A stretch of DNA of 64,000 nucleotides from assembly GCA_003451675.1 (NCBI GenBank), contig DMCY01000053.1, positions 49,817 to 113,816 on the forward strand. The letters are read 5' to 3'. How positions within the stretch are numbered: position 1 is the stretch's first letter; the number at the start of each line of letters is the position of its first letter. Positions 43,698 to 54,540 of the stretch are shown here, in pieces. The DNA comes from Candidatus Atribacteria bacterium (GTDB lineage: Bacteria; Atribacterota; JS1; SB-45; 34-128). The notes beneath the pieces are model-generated. The model was not told the DNA's origin and did not search any database. It worked only from the letters and a program-made list of their open reading frames with translations. The translations under genes were made by a program, and so were the position numbers.

Positions 43698-44807
43698 ATG
43701 TATAGAGAAAATTTGAAATTAAGTTTTGTAATCTTTTTAGTAATTTTATTAGCCCTTTTTACTACCACTGTCTTCGCCAGCAGTGAAACAGAAAAATTAT
43801 TGCAAGAAATTATAGAAGGAAAAAACGCGAAACCTGATATCTTCACTTTCATCAATATGGGAAACTTTTATTGTTCATTAGATCTATATGAACCCGCGGA
43901 AAAAGAATACGAAAAAGCCTTAGGTTTAGATAAAACAAATATATTGGCCAGGATAAATCAGAGTTATGCTTTGTACAAAATAGGAGAAAAGGAATTAGCT
44001 CTTACTAAATTAACTCAAATTATTATCGAAGACCCCAATAATGCCTTTGCCTATTTTGTAAAGGGAATGATATACAAAGATACGTTCGAGTATGATCTGG
44101 CAATAATAGAATACGAAAAAGTTGCTGAACTCATTCCCCAAAATGACAAGCTTATTTCCGAATTAGCCCAGCTCTACCAGGATAATGACCAACTAATTAA
44201 AGCTACGGAAACATATATAAAATTGGGTAAACTTAAACCCAGCCCTTATATCCTGGACAATTTTTTAGCTTACCAGGAAAGTGCTGCTTGTTATTTAAAT
44301 TTAGGTGATTACTACAGCAGTGTGGGAAGCATTGATCAAGCTGTATCTGCCTATAATAAAGCCACACAATTTAGCGATGATGAACGGTCAATAGCTATAG
44401 CATATTATCGATTAGGACTTATTGAATTAAAAGGTAAAGAATATGAACAGGCGATAATGAAAAAAACTTTATCCCAAAAAACTTATCCCCTATATATAAA
44501 AGATTTTACCTTTGATAATTTTGCCCAAGCCTTCATTGAAATAGGAGATATGCATTATAATGCAGGAGACCTTCTAAAAGCTCATAAAAACTATGAGCTG
44601 GCTCTTCAGTTAGCGGATTCAAATTATATTCTTTCTGAAGCACATTATAAATTAGGCTTAGCTTATTACCGCAGCCAGGATTATGAAAATGCAGTAAGAG
44701 AAGGAGAAATTGCCTTAAGTCTAAATCCCGAATATTTATCTGACCAACAAAGATTAATAGATCTTCTAATTGCTAACTCCTGGTCTAATCTTACTAAGAA
44801 AGAATAA
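43698..44807 (+). CDS. Exported tetratricopeptide-repeat protein
   Basis: 369 residues from ATG 43698, which has AGAAAGGATGG at correct spacing; ATG 43689 lies inside that ribosome site. Signal peptide LSFVIFLVILLALFTTTVFA with cleavage after VFA. At least seven TPR-like helical pairs follow (e.g. YEPAEKEYEKALGLDKTNIL, YDLAIIEYEKVAELIPQNDK, YENAVREGEIALSLNPEY). Probably an extracytoplasmic scaffold; the partner is unknown. Confidence 0.85.
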   Translation: MYRENLKLSFVIFLVILLALFTTTVFASSETEKLLQEIIEGKNAKPDIFTFINMGNFYCSLDLYEPAEKEYEKALGLDKTNILARINQSYALYKIGEKELALTKLTQIIIEDPNNAFAYFVKGMIYKDTFEYDLAIIEYEKVAELIPQNDKLISELAQLYQDNDQLIKATETYIKLGKLKPSPYILDNFLAYQESAACYLNLGDYYSSVGSIDQAVSAYNKATQFSDDERSIAIAYYRLGLIELKGKEYEQAIMKKTLSQKTYPLYIKDFTFDNFAQAFIEIGDMHYNAGDLLKAHKNYELALQLADSNYILSEAHYKLGLAYYRSQDYENAVREGEIALSLNPEYLSDQQRLIDLLIANSWSNLTKKE

Positions 44808-45140
44808 AATCGTATATCGTAAAGATAGCGTAGAGCGTATAGCGTATAGAAATACAGTAATAAGCAATATGTAGGGGCTTGATTCATCAAGCCCGTAAAA
44901 CTCGGGTCGGATAAATCCGTCTCCTACAAAAAAACTAAAAATAAATACAGATTCTTTATTTCATTCTCTCTATTAAAAAGAGATTAAAGGTAAAGTTAAA
45001 TAAAGTTAAAATTGTAAAAGAAAAATATTTTATCGTAATACTATACACTAAACGCTGTACGCTAATCATATGCTATTTACTATCGACTTATTTAATTGGT
45101 GAATTGGTAAATTGGTAAATTAATAAATCGAGGTGAAAAA
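44808..45140. other. Intergenic region with full GTAGGGG-type repeat
   Basis: Holds AGCGTAGAGCGTATAGCG words (44828-44850), a full GTAGGGGCTTGATTCATCAAG element (44871-44928) and an ATTGGTGAATTGGTAAATTG tract (45095-45120) just before the ribosome site of the next gene. No gene or RNA recognised. Confidence 0.65.
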
Positions 45141-46136
45141 ATGAAAGCGAATAAAATAATTAACGGTTTAACTTTATTACTTATAGGAATAATCCTTTTA
45201 GCAAACACTTTAAATATATTAGAGTGGTCTGTTTGGTCAAACATAATTAAACTCTGGCCTCTGCTTTTGGTAAGTTGGGGTATATCTTTAATCTTAAGAG
45301 AAAAAAGCCTTTCCTTCCTGGGTCCGTTAATCATATTCTTAGGAATTATTTTAGGAGTAGTGGCAAGTTATATGGGAATTGGTTTGGAAGGAGAAATGGT
45401 AAGGGAAGTAAAAACTCTGAGCCGAGAAATAGTTGTCGAAGTCGAAAAGGCTCCGGAAATCGAAACACCCTCAGAAACCGAAGTTACACCAGAAACCGAA
45501 TCAACTCAACAAGTGGAAATATCTCCGGAAGTTAAAGAATATTCTAAAATAGAAAAAGCTTCAATTAAATTAAAGTTTGATGTGGGGACTCTTAATATAG
45601 ACGAATCTACCCCCCTACTTTATGAATGTATCTCCCATTACCGCTATAAAGAATTTGAACCTTTTGAAAAATATTCTACTACTGAAAAGGAAGCTAACAT
45701 TCTTATCTATCATTCGTCGGTTAAAGGAAATTCTCGTAACCCTAAAAATAAATGGCAGTTAAAATTAAATAATCAACTAATATATGATTTAAATATAGAA
45801 ACAGGAGCTGTCAATATGGATTGTAACTTATCAGGATTTAAGGTAGAAAAACTTTACATAGAAAGTGGGGCAAGTAATATTAATTTAGTTATTCCTAAAT
45901 ATAATTCTAAAATAATTATTGATACAGGGGTATCCAATATTGATATTGCCATTCCTAGAAATGTGGGAACAACAGTAAATATTGATTCGGGAATTGCTAT
46001 AAAAGATCTTGACGACTTTATTAAGAGAGATAGTATGTATATTTCCAATAATTACAACGAATCAGAATTCAAAACAGAGATAGAGATTGATTGTGGAGTT
46101 TCTAATATAGATATTGATTATATTGATATTCCTTAA
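45141..46136 (+). CDS. LiaF/DUF5668-like membrane protein with toastrack domain
   Basis: 331 residues. Three N-terminal membrane helices (LTLLLIGIILLANTL, IIKLWPLLLVSWGISLI, FLGPLIIFLGIILGVVA) are followed by a Glu/Thr-rich linker (~95-135) with EIETPSETEVTPETES-type repeats. The C-terminal beta domain contains the repeated motif ETGAVNMDCNLS, ESGASNINLVIP, DTGVSNIDIAIP, DCGVSNIDIDYI, typical of the DUF4097/toastrack solenoid. Related proteins sense or counter cell-envelope stress. No two-component genes are adjacent, so its partner is unknown. Confidence 0.8.
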   Translation: MKANKIINGLTLLLIGIILLANTLNILEWSVWSNIIKLWPLLLVSWGISLILREKSLSFLGPLIIFLGIILGVVASYMGIGLEGEMVREVKTLSREIVVEVEKAPEIETPSETEVTPETESTQQVEISPEVKEYSKIEKASIKLKFDVGTLNIDESTPLLYECISHYRYKEFEPFEKYSTTEKEANILIYHSSVKGNSRNPKNKWQLKLNNQLIYDLNIETGAVNMDCNLSGFKVEKLYIESGASNINLVIPKYNSKIIIDTGVSNIDIAIPRNVGTTVNIDSGIAIKDLDDFIKRDSMYISNNYNESEFKTEIEIDCGVSNIDIDYIDIP

Positions 46137-46260
46137 GAAGATAAAAAGTGTATTTTTAAACTAAATTTTTTAAAAGATTATTTTACCATAATCTTAAAAA
46201 TATATTTACTTGTATTTCGTACTCTAAGAATCTTTTATTCTATGTGAAAATCTATTTAAA

Positions 46261-46283
46261 AATTGATATTTGGAATATCAATT
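46261..46283. repeat. Inverted repeat between convergent genes
   Basis: AATTGATATT-TGG-AATATCAATT, a 10-bp perfect stem without a U-tract. It may be a weak terminator or a protein-binding site; undecided. Confidence 0.4.
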
Positions 46284-46303
46284 GGAATCAGTTTCACTAA
46301 TCT

Positions 46304-47179
46304 TTATTCTTTCTCTTTTCTTAGGTAGACTACCTGTCTGGGGAAGGGAATTTCTATTCCTTTTTTATCAAAAGTATCTTTAATTCTTCGTTTAAGTTCT
46401 CTTTCTGCTCCCCAATGAGTCATTGGCTTAACTTTAATTGCTATCCTTAAAATAACATCTGATGAACCGAGAGATAATACTCCTTGAACAATTGGTGGCT
46501 CTAAAACAATATCTTTATTCTCTTCAGCCCATTTATCGGCAATTTCTTCTAAGGCTTTCATTCCTCTTTCTATATCTTGTTCATAAGCTATTCCTACTTC
46601 AACAATGGCCCTCATGTACCCTTTATTAAAATTACCAAAACTATTAACTTCTCCGTAAGGGATTACTCTTAACTCACCTGAAAATTTCCTTAAATGAATA
46701 TTCCTTAAACCAACAACTTCCACTGTACCAGAATGTTCTCCTATATTAACAGAATCTCCTACTGAAATTATCCCCTCAAAAAGTAAAAAGGCACCTGAAA
46801 TAACATCTTTCACTAGAGATTGTGCACCAAAACCAACTGCTAAACCAACAACTCCGGCACTAGCAATAATCGCGGTAGTATCTATTCCTAATTCTCTTAA
46901 TACTATTACTCCGGTAATAAAATAGATTACATATTTAGAAACACTCTGCAAAAGCGGAATAAGGGTATTTGCACGAGAAATCTTCTTCTTATAATTTTTA
47001 GATTTTTTTAAAGGTGTTAAAGATTTTTCTATAAATTTATTAACTATAGATAAAACTAATTTTGCAACGACTACTATTATAATTATAGTTATAAATTTCC
47101 CCCACCACAGAATAAGATTTTCCGGACTAAAAATACTTAATACCGCTTGCCAAAAACTGTTCATATATTGTATAAACAT
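46304..47179 (-). CDS. MscS-family mechanosensitive channel
   Basis: 291 residues; ATG after AAAGGAGAAAC. Three N-terminal membrane helices, the glycine/alanine-rich pore helix ASAGVVGLAVGFGAQSLVKD, and the cytoplasmic vestibule (GDSVNIGEHSGTVEVVGLRN, RVIPYGEVNSFGNF). It releases solutes on hypo-osmotic shock. Consistent with an organism accumulating compatible solutes. Confidence 0.92.
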   Translation of the reverse strand: MFIQYMNSFWQAVLSIFSPENLILWWGKFITIIIIVVVAKLVLSIVNKFIEKSLTPLKKSKNYKKKISRANTLIPLLQSVSKYVIYFITGVIVLRELGIDTTAIIASAGVVGLAVGFGAQSLVKDVISGAFLLFEGIISVGDSVNIGEHSGTVEVVGLRNIHLRKFSGELRVIPYGEVNSFGNFNKGYMRAIVEVGIAYEQDIERGMKALEEIADKWAEENKDIVLEPPIVQGVLSLGSSDVILRIAIKVKPMTHWGAERELKRRIKDTFDKKGIEIPFPRQVVYLRKEKE

Positions 47180-47636
47180 TTATGTTTCTCCTTTATAAAT
47201 TATATTGACCGATTCATCAATTTTCCAATTCACCAATTCCCCTATTAGCCAATTTACCAATATAGCAATTAACCAATTCACTAATTCTTCAATTAGTCGA
47301 TTAAGATAAAGATTAAGACCAATTTACCGATTAAATTAGTCGATAGCGAATATTATATTCGTATTGCGTATCGAGTATCGTATGAAAAAAATCAGAATTC
47401 GAAACTCAAAACCTCCTTTCATGCTTTTCTGTTATTGCGAGAGAAGTACTCGATATTACTTGAGTTCTTCTCTCGCAATCTATGTTTGGGATTGCTTCGT
47501 CGCTTCGCTTCTCGCAATGACAAAAGAGAAACCTAACGCGAACGAATTTATTCTGGCTTCTGACTCCTGACTTCTTTATTCTATTTTCTTAACCAAATAA
47601 CCGGGTAACCAAATAACTAGCTAACTAATATCAAAT
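47180..47636. other. Repeat-filled intergenic region
   Basis: CAATTCACCAATTCCCC-type tracts (47215-47300), TATTCGTATTGCGTATCGAG words, a long hairpin ATTGCGAGAGAA / TTCTTCTCTCGCAAT (47433-47479), a GGGATTGCTTCGTCGCTTCG...GCAATGACA repeat (47486-47521), and ACTAGCTAACTAATATC before the clpB stop. The 68-residue open frame across it is repeat-derived. Confidence 0.6.
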
Positions 47637-50234
47637 TTACAATTTCTTGAAAATTATTTTCTCATTTTTTTCATCCAAATTGGCTTCTAATTTATCCCCT
47701 TCTTTGAAAACTCCCTCTAAAATTTGCAAGGCTAAAGGGTCTTGAATATACCTTTGAATGGTTCTCTTTAAAGGTCGAGCACCATAATGAGGATCATATC
47801 CTTTTTCAGCTAAAAATTCTTTTATTTTTTGAGTAACTTTTAAATAAACTTTTTTAGTTATTAATCTCTTTTTTAAAATATTGAGCTGTATATCTACGAT
47901 TTTAATAATCTGCTCTTTATCTAAATTGTTAAAGATAATTATCTCATCAAGTCTATTTAAAAATTCCGGCTTAAAGTGCTCACGGAGAGAATCGTTTACT
48001 TTTTGCATAACAGACTCTCTATTTCCCTCATTCATTTCGTAAATCCACTGACTTCCAATATTCGAAGTCATAATCAGGATAGAATTTTTAAAGTTAACTA
48101 TCCTGCCCTGCCCATCAGTCAAGCGTCCATCATCTAAAATCTGTAATAGAATATTAAAAACATCGGGATGGGCCTTCTCGATTTCATCAAAGAGAATAAC
48201 CGAATAAGGTTTGCGCCTAACAATTTCGGTGAGTTGTCCTCCTTCTTCATATCCGACATAACCCGGGGGAGCCCCGATTAAGCGGGCTACACTGTGTCTT
48301 TCCATATATTCAGACATATCAATACGTACCAGGGCATTTTCATCATTAAATAAAAAATCAGCTAAACTTCGTGCAAGTTCGGTTTTTCCTACGCCTGTGG
48401 GTCCCATAAAGATAAATGACCCAACCGGTCTTTTGGGGTCTGCTATCCCCACCCGGGATCTTCTGATAGCATTGGAAATTAACCTGATTGCCTCATCTTG
48501 TCCAACCACTCTTTGTTTAAGCTCTTCTTCCATCCTGACTAATTTACTTGCTTCACCCTCCATAAGTCGGCCAACAGGGATGCCAGTCCATTTAGAGACA
48601 ATCTCAGCAATATCTTCTTCATCCACTTCTTCTTTAAGCATCTTGGTTTCTTTTTGTAAGGAAGCCAATTTTTCGTTTTCTTCTTCCAATTTTTTTTGAA
48701 GTTGAGGGATTACTCCATATTTTAACTCGGCAACTCGATTAAGGTTCCCTTCTCTCTCTGCTTTTTCGGCTTCTATTTTCGCTTGTTCAGTTTTACTTTT
48801 TATCTCATGGATTTTTTGAATACCTTCTTTTTCATTATTCCAATGCAATTTCATACTATCTCTTTTTTCTTTAAGGGTACTTAGTTCCTGCTCTATCTTT
48901 TTTAAACGATCTTGAGAGCTGGCTTCTTTCTCTTTCTTTAGAGCCTGTTTTTCTATCTCTAATTGAATAATTTTTCTTTCCACTTCATCTATTTCGATAG
49001 GCATACTATCAATTTCTATCCGTAAACTGGCAGCTGCTTCGTCAACTAAATCGATAGCTTTATCGGGTAAAAATCTATCAGTTATATATCGACCCGAAAG
49101 GACAGCTGCCGCAATTAAGGCTGAATCTTTTATTTTTACTCCATGATGCACTTCATATCTTTCTTTGAGCCCCCGCAAAATAGAGATTGTATCCTCTACC
49201 GAAGGCTCTTTAATTAATACCGGTTGAAACCGCCGCTCTAAAGCTGCATCTTTTTCGATATATTTTTTATATTCCTTTAAAGTAGTTGCTCCGATACAAT
49301 GAAGTTCGCCGCGGGCTAAAGCCGGTTTTAACATATTAGAAGCATCTATAGCTCCTTCTGCTGCTCCTGCTCCCACTAAAGTATGAATTTCATCTATAAA
49401 AACAATTATTTCTCCTTCAGCTCGCTGAATTTCTTTTAAAACAGCTTTTAGTCGATCCTCAAATTCTCCTCTATACTTTGCACCCGCAACCATAGCGCTT
49501 ATATCTAATACTACTATCCTTTTACTCTTTAGACCCTCCGGGACATCTCCCCGCACAATTCTCTGAGACAGACCTTCGGCAATGGCGGTTTTTCCTACTC
49601 CGGGTTCACCTATTAACATGGGATTATTCTTCGTGCGACGGGAGAGAATTTGCATAACTTTTCTTATCTCTTCGTCCCGCCCAATTACCGGGTCAAGTTT
49701 TCCTCTTCTGGCCAATTCGGTCAGGTCACGGGAATAACGTTCCAAAGCCTGATATTTTTCCTCCGGATTCTGATCGGTTATCCTTTGGCTTCCTCGAATA
49801 TTGACTAAAGCCTGATAAATTTTATCTTTACTGATTCCTTCTGCTTTCAATATATCACTAACTCTGGTTCCCCCTGCTTCAACCAAAGCAATAAATAAAT
49901 GTTCCGTACTTACATATTTATCTTTTACTTTTTGAGCTTCCTGCTGAGCTGTATTTAATATATCGTTAAGTTCATTACCGATATACTGTTGCCCTCCGCC
50001 ACCTCCATGGACCTGAGGTATTTTTTCCAATAATTTTTCTAATTTTACTTTAAGTTCTTCAGAATTAACTTCTAACTTCTGCAATATTGAAGGGATAACT
50101 CCCCCTTTCTGATTAATTAAAGCTAATAAAAGATGTTCGCTTTTTATCTCTTGATGGTTATAACTACTGGCAATTTGTTGTGCTTCGCCAATTGCTTCCT
50201 GCGCTTTTATGGTAAATTTATCAAATTTAATCAT
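47637..50234 (-). CDS. clpB: ClpB disaggregase
   Basis: 865 residues from ATG 50234, nine bases after AAAGGAG; ATG 50243 directly abuts the ribosome site. N-domain repeats, NBD1 Walker [15 protein letters not shown], a middle coiled-coil domain (~400-520, e.g. [20 protein letters not shown]), and NBD2 Walker [15 protein letters not shown] with [20 protein letters not shown]. It rescues aggregated proteins with DnaK. The start overlaps the hisC stop by 8 nt, so it may be read through from hisC. No CIRCE element was seen before hisC. Confidence 0.96.
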   Translation of the reverse strand: MIKFDKFTIKAQEAIGEAQQIASSYNHQEIKSEHLLLALINQKGGVIPSILQKLEVNSEELKVKLEKLLEKIPQVHGGGGGQQYIGNELNDILNTAQQEAQKVKDKYVSTEHLFIALVEAGGTRVSDILKAEGISKDKIYQALVNIRGSQRITDQNPEEKYQALERYSRDLTELARRGKLDPVIGRDEEIRKVMQILSRRTKNNPMLIGEPGVGKTAIAEGLSQRIVRGDVPEGLKSKRIVVLDISAMVAGAKYRGEFEDRLKAVLKEIQRAEGEIIVFIDEIHTLVGAGAAEGAIDASNMLKPALARGELHCIGATTLKEYKKYIEKDAALERRFQPVLIKEPSVEDTISILRGLKERYEVHHGVKIKDSALIAAAVLSGRYITDRFLPDKAIDLVDEAAASLRIEIDSMPIEIDEVERKIIQLEIEKQALKKEKEASSQDRLKKIEQELSTLKEKRDSMKLHWNNEKEGIQKIHEIKSKTEQAKIEAEKAEREGNLNRVAELKYGVIPQLQKKLEEENEKLASLQKETKMLKEEVDEEDIAEIVSKWTGIPVGRLMEGEASKLVRMEEELKQRVVGQDEAIRLISNAIRRSRVGIADPKRPVGSFIFMGPTGVGKTELARSLADFLFNDENALVRIDMSEYMERHSVARLIGAPPGYVGYEEGGQLTEIVRRKPYSVILFDEIEKAHPDVFNILLQILDDGRLTDGQGRIVNFKNSILIMTSNIGSQWIYEMNEGNRESVMQKVNDSLREHFKPEFLNRLDEIIIFNNLDKEQIIKIVDIQLNILKKRLITKKVYLKVTQKIKEFLAEKGYDPHYGARPLKRTIQRYIQDPLALQILEGVFKEGDKLEANLDEKNEKIIFKKL

Positions 50235-51357
50235 TTTCTTCATCTCCTTTAAATATGTAACGTGTCAGGGAACGGTTCTTTGACACATTTTCTAACCCTT
50301 TAATTAAAATATCATTCTCCTCTCTATTCCCCACAGTTATACGCAAAAAATATCGGGAGGTTGAAAAAACCGGATCAGAAACTGTTTGAACTAAAATTCC
50401 CTGTTTTAATAGATTGTCATAAACTAATTCCGACTTTTCTTTGGAGCCCGCCTCAACCAAAACAAAGTTAGTCTGTGAAGGGTGAGCCTTAAAAGATGAA
50501 AGTTCGTTTATTCTGTTTATTAATCTTTCGCGCTCTCTAATAATCTTCTCTACACTATCTTTTAAAACTTCTTTATTCTCAAAAACCACCTGGGCTGCAA
50601 GCTGAGAAAAAGAATTTACGTTATAAGGACCTTTAACTTTTCTTGTCTCATCTATAATTTTAGAATTAGAAAATAAATACCCTACTCGTAAACTGGCTAT
50701 ACTGTAAGCCTTGGAAAAAGTCCTAAGAATAACCAAATTGTCGTAACGAGATATAAAGGGCACAAAAGTCTTTTTTCCAAACTCATAATAAGCTTCATCC
50801 ACTACTACCAGACAACCTGATTCTTCAATTATCTTTATAATCTTATCCTCGGCAAAATAGTTTCCGGTAGGGGCATTGGGATAGGCTAAAAAAACTATGG
50901 AAGAATCCTCTTTTTTTGCTTCCTCTAAAATCTTATCCTCATTTAAACTAAAATTATTCTGACCTAAGGGAATTTGTACAAAGATAGACCCGTTAATAAT
51001 TGAAGAAATTTTATACATGGCAAAAGAGGGCGCAGTAGTAACAACCTTTCTCCCTTTTTCGGAGAAAGCCTTGATCAAATAATCGATAAGTTCATCAGAA
51101 CCATTTCCTATAAGTATATTATCTCTGGTTAAACTCCAAAAAGTAGAAATGGCTTCACTTAACTTCACAGAATTTGCGTTAGGGTAACGAGAATATTCTA
51201 AATTTTTAGCTTTTCTTAATATTTCTTCAATAATTTTATCTGGTAAACCATAAGGATTTTCATTAGCATTTAATTTCACTTTATAAGGCACTTCATGAGG
51301 ATCGTAAGGTTTTAATTTTTTTAAACTATCCCGATAAAATTTCTTGTCTTTTTTCAT
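50227..51357 (-). CDS. hisC: Histidinol-phosphate aminotransferase
   Basis: 376 residues, fold type I PLP enzyme: [43 protein letters not shown], and [15 protein letters not shown] with the PLP lysine. It converts histidinol phosphate and 2-oxoglutarate in histidine synthesis. No other his genes are nearby, so it may also serve aromatic amino acids, as some HisC paralogues do. Linked to clpB by overlap, an unusual pairing. Confidence 0.88.
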   Translation of the reverse strand: MKKDKKFYRDSLKKLKPYDPHEVPYKVKLNANENPYGLPDKIIEEILRKAKNLEYSRYPNANSVKLSEAISTFWSLTRDNILIGNGSDELIDYLIKAFSEKGRKVVTTAPSFAMYKISSIINGSIFVQIPLGQNNFSLNEDKILEEAKKEDSSIVFLAYPNAPTGNYFAEDKIIKIIEESGCLVVVDEAYYEFGKKTFVPFISRYDNLVILRTFSKAYSIASLRVGYLFSNSKIIDETRKVKGPYNVNSFSQLAAQVVFENKEVLKDSVEKIIRERERLINRINELSSFKAHPSQTNFVLVEAGSKEKSELVYDNLLKQGILVQTVSDPVFSTSRYFLRITVGNREENDILIKGLENVSKNRSLTRYIFKGDEEND

Positions 51358-51410
51358 ATCTTATTATTGCTCCCTTCTTACTGTGTCAAAGTAGTATCTC
51401 CTGATATAAT

Positions 51411-52115
51411 TTAAAAATCTATTTCAATCTCTCTATTATTTCGATTCAGTAAATCAGTAGTTAATTCTGCTTTGCACTGCTCGATTAATAATTTTGCCAA
51501 TTCATCTCTTGCTTCCTCTATAATCGATTGAGAAACTGCCTCGATTCCATCAATATTAATAACCATTCTTTTGGTATCTTTAGTAATTTTACTAAAATCA
51601 CCATTTCGCCAATTCCATCTCCTACACATCACCTTTAAAGTTTTATCATCAAAATAAATTACCTCTCCTGGCTGAGGATTCTCTTTCTCTTCACTGCCTA
51701 AAGCAATAAACCATTCATCCCCTTTGGCAAAACCAAGGTGTAAATTTCCCTCTATTTTATCTACATCATCACCACCGCAAGGGATAAGATATTTTATAGA
51801 AATATAGTTAAATAAAGCCACTACAGAGTTGATAAAAGGAAACCCTCCGCCCTTTTTAATCCTTTTTAAAAGTGATTTTATAGAGGGAGGAAATTTATTA
51901 GGATTAGAACCGAATTTTAAATGTACTTCATCCCATGATTTTACAAAAGGATGTTCAATTAAATCTTCCTTCATCCTCTTTTCAATCTCTTTATTTAAAG
52001 GTTTCTTTATTCTTTTGTTACCGAGTGCATTTTCTTCATTTTTAACAATTATAATCCCTCTTTTAAAATCAGGAAATTGAACAAAAATTTCTGGATCTAT
52101 TATTACTTTTCTCAT
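51411..52115 (-). CDS. B3/B4 tRNA-binding domain protein
   Basis: 234 residues matching stand-alone homologues of the phenylalanyl-tRNA synthetase beta B3/B4 editing domain: HPFVKSWDEVHLKFGSNPNK, PPSIKSLLKRIKKGGGFPFI, NSVVALFNYISIKYLIPCGG, DKIEGNLHLGFAKGDEWFIA. Proteins of this type may hydrolyse mischarged tRNA or act in DNA/RNA metabolism. Function here is inferred by family only. Confidence 0.82.
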   Translation of the reverse strand: MRKVIIDPEIFVQFPDFKRGIIIVKNEENALGNKRIKKPLNKEIEKRMKEDLIEHPFVKSWDEVHLKFGSNPNKFPPSIKSLLKRIKKGGGFPFINSVVALFNYISIKYLIPCGGDDVDKIEGNLHLGFAKGDEWFIALGSEEKENPQPGEVIYFDDKTLKVMCRRWNWRNGDFSKITKDTKRMVINIDGIEAVSQSIIEEARDELAKLLIEQCKAELTTDLLNRNNREIEIDF

Positions 52116-52270
52116 GATCTATTTATTTCCACCTTTCATTTAAAATTTATGTATTTTTTCTTAATTTATTATCCTTAAAATTGTTCTTTGAAGCTTAATT
52201 AATTTGATACTTTTTTATTTTAACTGTTTGGGAATTAATAGTTTTTGAAGAAAATAAAGGAAAGAAAAGA

Positions 52271-52798
52271 TTATTTCTTTTTTAAGCTCCTGATTTGATC
52301 CCGTAATTTAGCAGCTTCCTCGTAATTTTCTATCTCTATTGCTCTCTGCATCTTTTGTTGTAACTCGACAAGTTTTACTTCTTTTTCATTCTCTAAGGTA
52401 ACTTTCTCTGTAGAAGCCTTATTTAATACCTCTTCAGTTACGTAAATAGGGGCGTTTGCCCTCAGGGCTAAAGCAATAGCGTCACTCGGTCTGGCATCAA
52501 TTTCTTTTTCCGTTTGATTTGTTTTTAATCTAACTGTAGCAAAATAAGTATTATCCTTAATATTGCAAATTACTACTCTTGTTACAACTACGCCAAGGGA
52601 ATCTAAAATATTTTTTATTAAATCATGGGGTAAAGGTCTTACTGGTTTTACTTTTTCCAAAGCTAAAGAAATCATCTTTGCTTCGTAATGCCCTACCCAG
52701 ATAGGAAGCCACCTTTTTTCAGTTTCATCTTTTAAAATTACCACAAAACCTTTTGTCACCGGGTCAATTGCTACACCGGAAATTTTTATCCTTATCAT
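52271..52798 (-). CDS. Bifunctional nuclease (DUF151) with C-terminal UVR motif
   Basis: 175 residues. DUF151 core: ISGVAIDPVTKGFVVILKDE, RWLPIWVGHYEAKMISLALE, and DARPSDAIALALRANAPIYV. The C-terminal UvrB/UvrC helical hairpin LVELQQKMQRAIEIENYEEA then AKLRDQIRSLKKK is a protein-interaction module. DUF151 proteins have reported DNase/RNase activity. Single gene with its own spacer on each side. Confidence 0.88.
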   Translation of the reverse strand: MIRIKISGVAIDPVTKGFVVILKDETEKRWLPIWVGHYEAKMISLALEKVKPVRPLPHDLIKNILDSLGVVVTRVVICNIKDNTYFATVRLKTNQTEKEIDARPSDAIALALRANAPIYVTEEVLNKASTEKVTLENEKEVKLVELQQKMQRAIEIENYEEAAKLRDQIRSLKKK

Positions 52799-53234
52799 TT
52801 TTATCCCTCTTTTTTATTTTGTATTTTAACATATTTTACTTTTAATTTTAAGAGTTTTTCTTTTTCTCTATATATTATATTCTACAAAAAATATAAAATC
52901 CCTGCATAAATTTTAATTTTTTTCAAAATTTTTTCAGTTATCCACCGCAAACAATTATATTACTAGATATCTCCTATTACTTATTATATATTACTCATCA
53001 CTGTATTTATATACTCGATACTAAATACTATCTTATCTTCTGGCTTCTTTGTTCTATTTTCTTAACCAGATAACCAGCTAACCATCTAACTAAATAACGA
53101 GATACTAATTTTGATTGATTACCCTTTAAAGAAGTGTTATAATTTTTTAAGTTATATAAGGTAATATTTTTTATTATATTACAATAAATCTTATAAAAAT
53201 AAAATACTTCAACCACGGGAGGAATGCAGTAAAT
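52799..53234. other. Intergenic region between divergent genes
   Basis: AT-rich. Contains TACTCGATACTAAATACT words and an AACCAGATAACCAGCTAACC tract (53065-53100) of the local tandem-word family. An open frame across 53028-53216 has no support. The antiporter ribosome site GGGAGG lies at the end. Confidence 0.55.
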
Positions 53235-54236
53235 TTGCTTAATTTATGGCTCTTATTTTTAATATGTGCCCTAATAATTATTTTTACAGGAACTAAACTG
53301 ACCCACTATGGAGATATAATTGCTAAAAAAACGGGGTTAGGAAGGGTTTGGATTGGGGCTGCATTAATCCCACTAGCTACCTCTCTTCCTGAAATCACTT
53401 CCAGTTCCGGTGCCGCCTGGATCAATGCTCCCAATTTAGCTATTGGAAATATCTTCGGCAGTATCATGTTTAATCTACTAATTATCGCCATAGCAGATTT
53501 TGCTCATGGTTCCGTCCCGCTTCTTAGAGAAGTCTCTGCCGGCCAAATTCTGACCGCCATATTAGGAATATTTCTATGTGCAATTGCTGCCTTGAGTATG
53601 TTATTAAAACCATCATTTCTCCTTGCAGGGATCGGTATAGATTCTCTAATTTTAATAATTCTGTACTTTTTAGGTATTTTAGTAATATTCAAATATAGTA
53701 AAAGAAATAAACCCGATGATGTCCTGGGAATCCCTGAGGAAAATTATACTGCCTATTCTTTACCCTTAACCAATATCAAATTCTTAATAGCAGCTATAAT
53801 TATAATCTTTGCCGCCATGAAGTTAGCACAAGTAGCCAATAGTTTAGCTAACCTTACCGGATGGGGAACAACTTTTATGGGCACTATAATGTTAGCCATC
53901 GTAACTTCTCTACCAGAATTAGTTACCGCCCTTGCAGCTATTAGAATAAAGGCTTATGATCTTGCGGTAGGCATTGTCCTGGGAGCAAATATTCTTAATA
54001 TGACTATACCATTCTTCTCAGATATATTTTATGATGGCCCACCAATTTTAAGTGTAGTCTCACCCCAGCATATTATTAGTGCTCTAATAGCTATAATTCT
54101 CACCAGCATTGCTATTAGCAGTGTGGTATATAAACCTAAAAGAACGGTATTTAATTTGGGAATTGCCGGCTGGTTAATTTTTATAGTATATTTCCTGGGA
54201 ATTTTTTTAATCTTTAAAATAGGAATAAAAATATAA
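53235..54236 (+). CDS. Calcium/sodium antiporter (YrbG-like CaCA family)
   Basis: 333 residues, ~10 membrane helices in two inverted halves, each with the CaCA alpha repeat: ALIPLATSLPEITSSSGAAW...GNIFGSIMFNLL and LAIVTSLPELVTALAAIR...GIVLGANILNM. TTG start, with GGGAGG eleven bases upstream; no ATG is available in frame. It exchanges cations across the inner membrane. Confidence 0.88.
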   Translation: MLNLWLLFLICALIIIFTGTKLTHYGDIIAKKTGLGRVWIGAALIPLATSLPEITSSSGAAWINAPNLAIGNIFGSIMFNLLIIAIADFAHGSVPLLREVSAGQILTAILGIFLCAIAALSMLLKPSFLLAGIGIDSLILIILYFLGILVIFKYSKRNKPDDVLGIPEENYTAYSLPLTNIKFLIAAIIIIFAAMKLAQVANSLANLTGWGTTFMGTIMLAIVTSLPELVTALAAIRIKAYDLAVGIVLGANILNMTIPFFSDIFYDGPPILSVVSPQHIISALIAIILTSIAISSVVYKPKRTVFNLGIAGWLIFIVYFLGIFLIFKIGIKI

Positions 54237-54243
54237 AGAATTT

Positions 54244-54272
54244 TTGACTTTTCCTGATATATATGTTATCTT
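54244..54272 (+). promoter_or_regulatory. Promoter of the lysine riboswitch and operon
   Basis: -35 TTGACT, 17-nt spacer, -10 TATCTT, ~40 nt before the aptamer. A strong housekeeping-type promoter immediately after the antiporter stop. Confidence 0.7.
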
Positions 54273-54309
54273 ATTAAAAATTTAATATTTGTACCTCACT
54301 TTTTTCTTA

Positions 54310-54496
54310 AGTGAGGTAGAGGCGCGAGTAATAATCAGTACTGGTAATAAGATGAGCAACTTTGATTTGCCAGGAAAGGTATTCTCGCCGAAGCATAAAG
54401 ATGACAGCTCTAATCTTTATGCTGGGTTTATGGTTAAAAGCCATAAGACTGTCATCAGAAATTTTACCCTGATTTCTGATGGAGCGCTATCTCATC
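54310..54496 (+). promoter_or_regulatory. Lysine riboswitch (L box)
   Basis: Conserved blocks in order: GTGAGGTAGAGGCGCGAGT, a central arm, CTCGCCGAAGCATAAAG, CTTTATGCTGGGTTTATGG, CATAAGACTGTCATCAG, and TGGAGCGCTATCTCAT, with P1 formed by AGTGAGGTAG and CTATCTCAT. A terminator follows at 54541 and lysA starts at 54832. Lysine binding should stop transcription of lysA-lysC-dapA-dapB and probably dapF-dapL. The 73-residue open frame through it is not a gene. Confidence 0.93.
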
Positions 54497-54540
54497 TGAT
54501 GAGAAAATAAGGGAGTAAATCTAATTGTCAAATTAATTTC

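Noticed and set aside
47364..47570. 68-residue plus-strand open frame
   Set aside because: Entirely made of the GCAATGACA-type repeat and a long hairpin; not a gene.
52938..52946. DnaA-box-like TTATCCACC
   Set aside because: A single imperfect box with no cluster, no dnaA/dnaN neighbours and no AT-rich unwinding repeats; not evidence of an origin.
54289..54510. 73-residue plus-strand open frame upstream of lysA
   Set aside because: It coincides with the lysine riboswitch aptamer, which fully explains the sequence.
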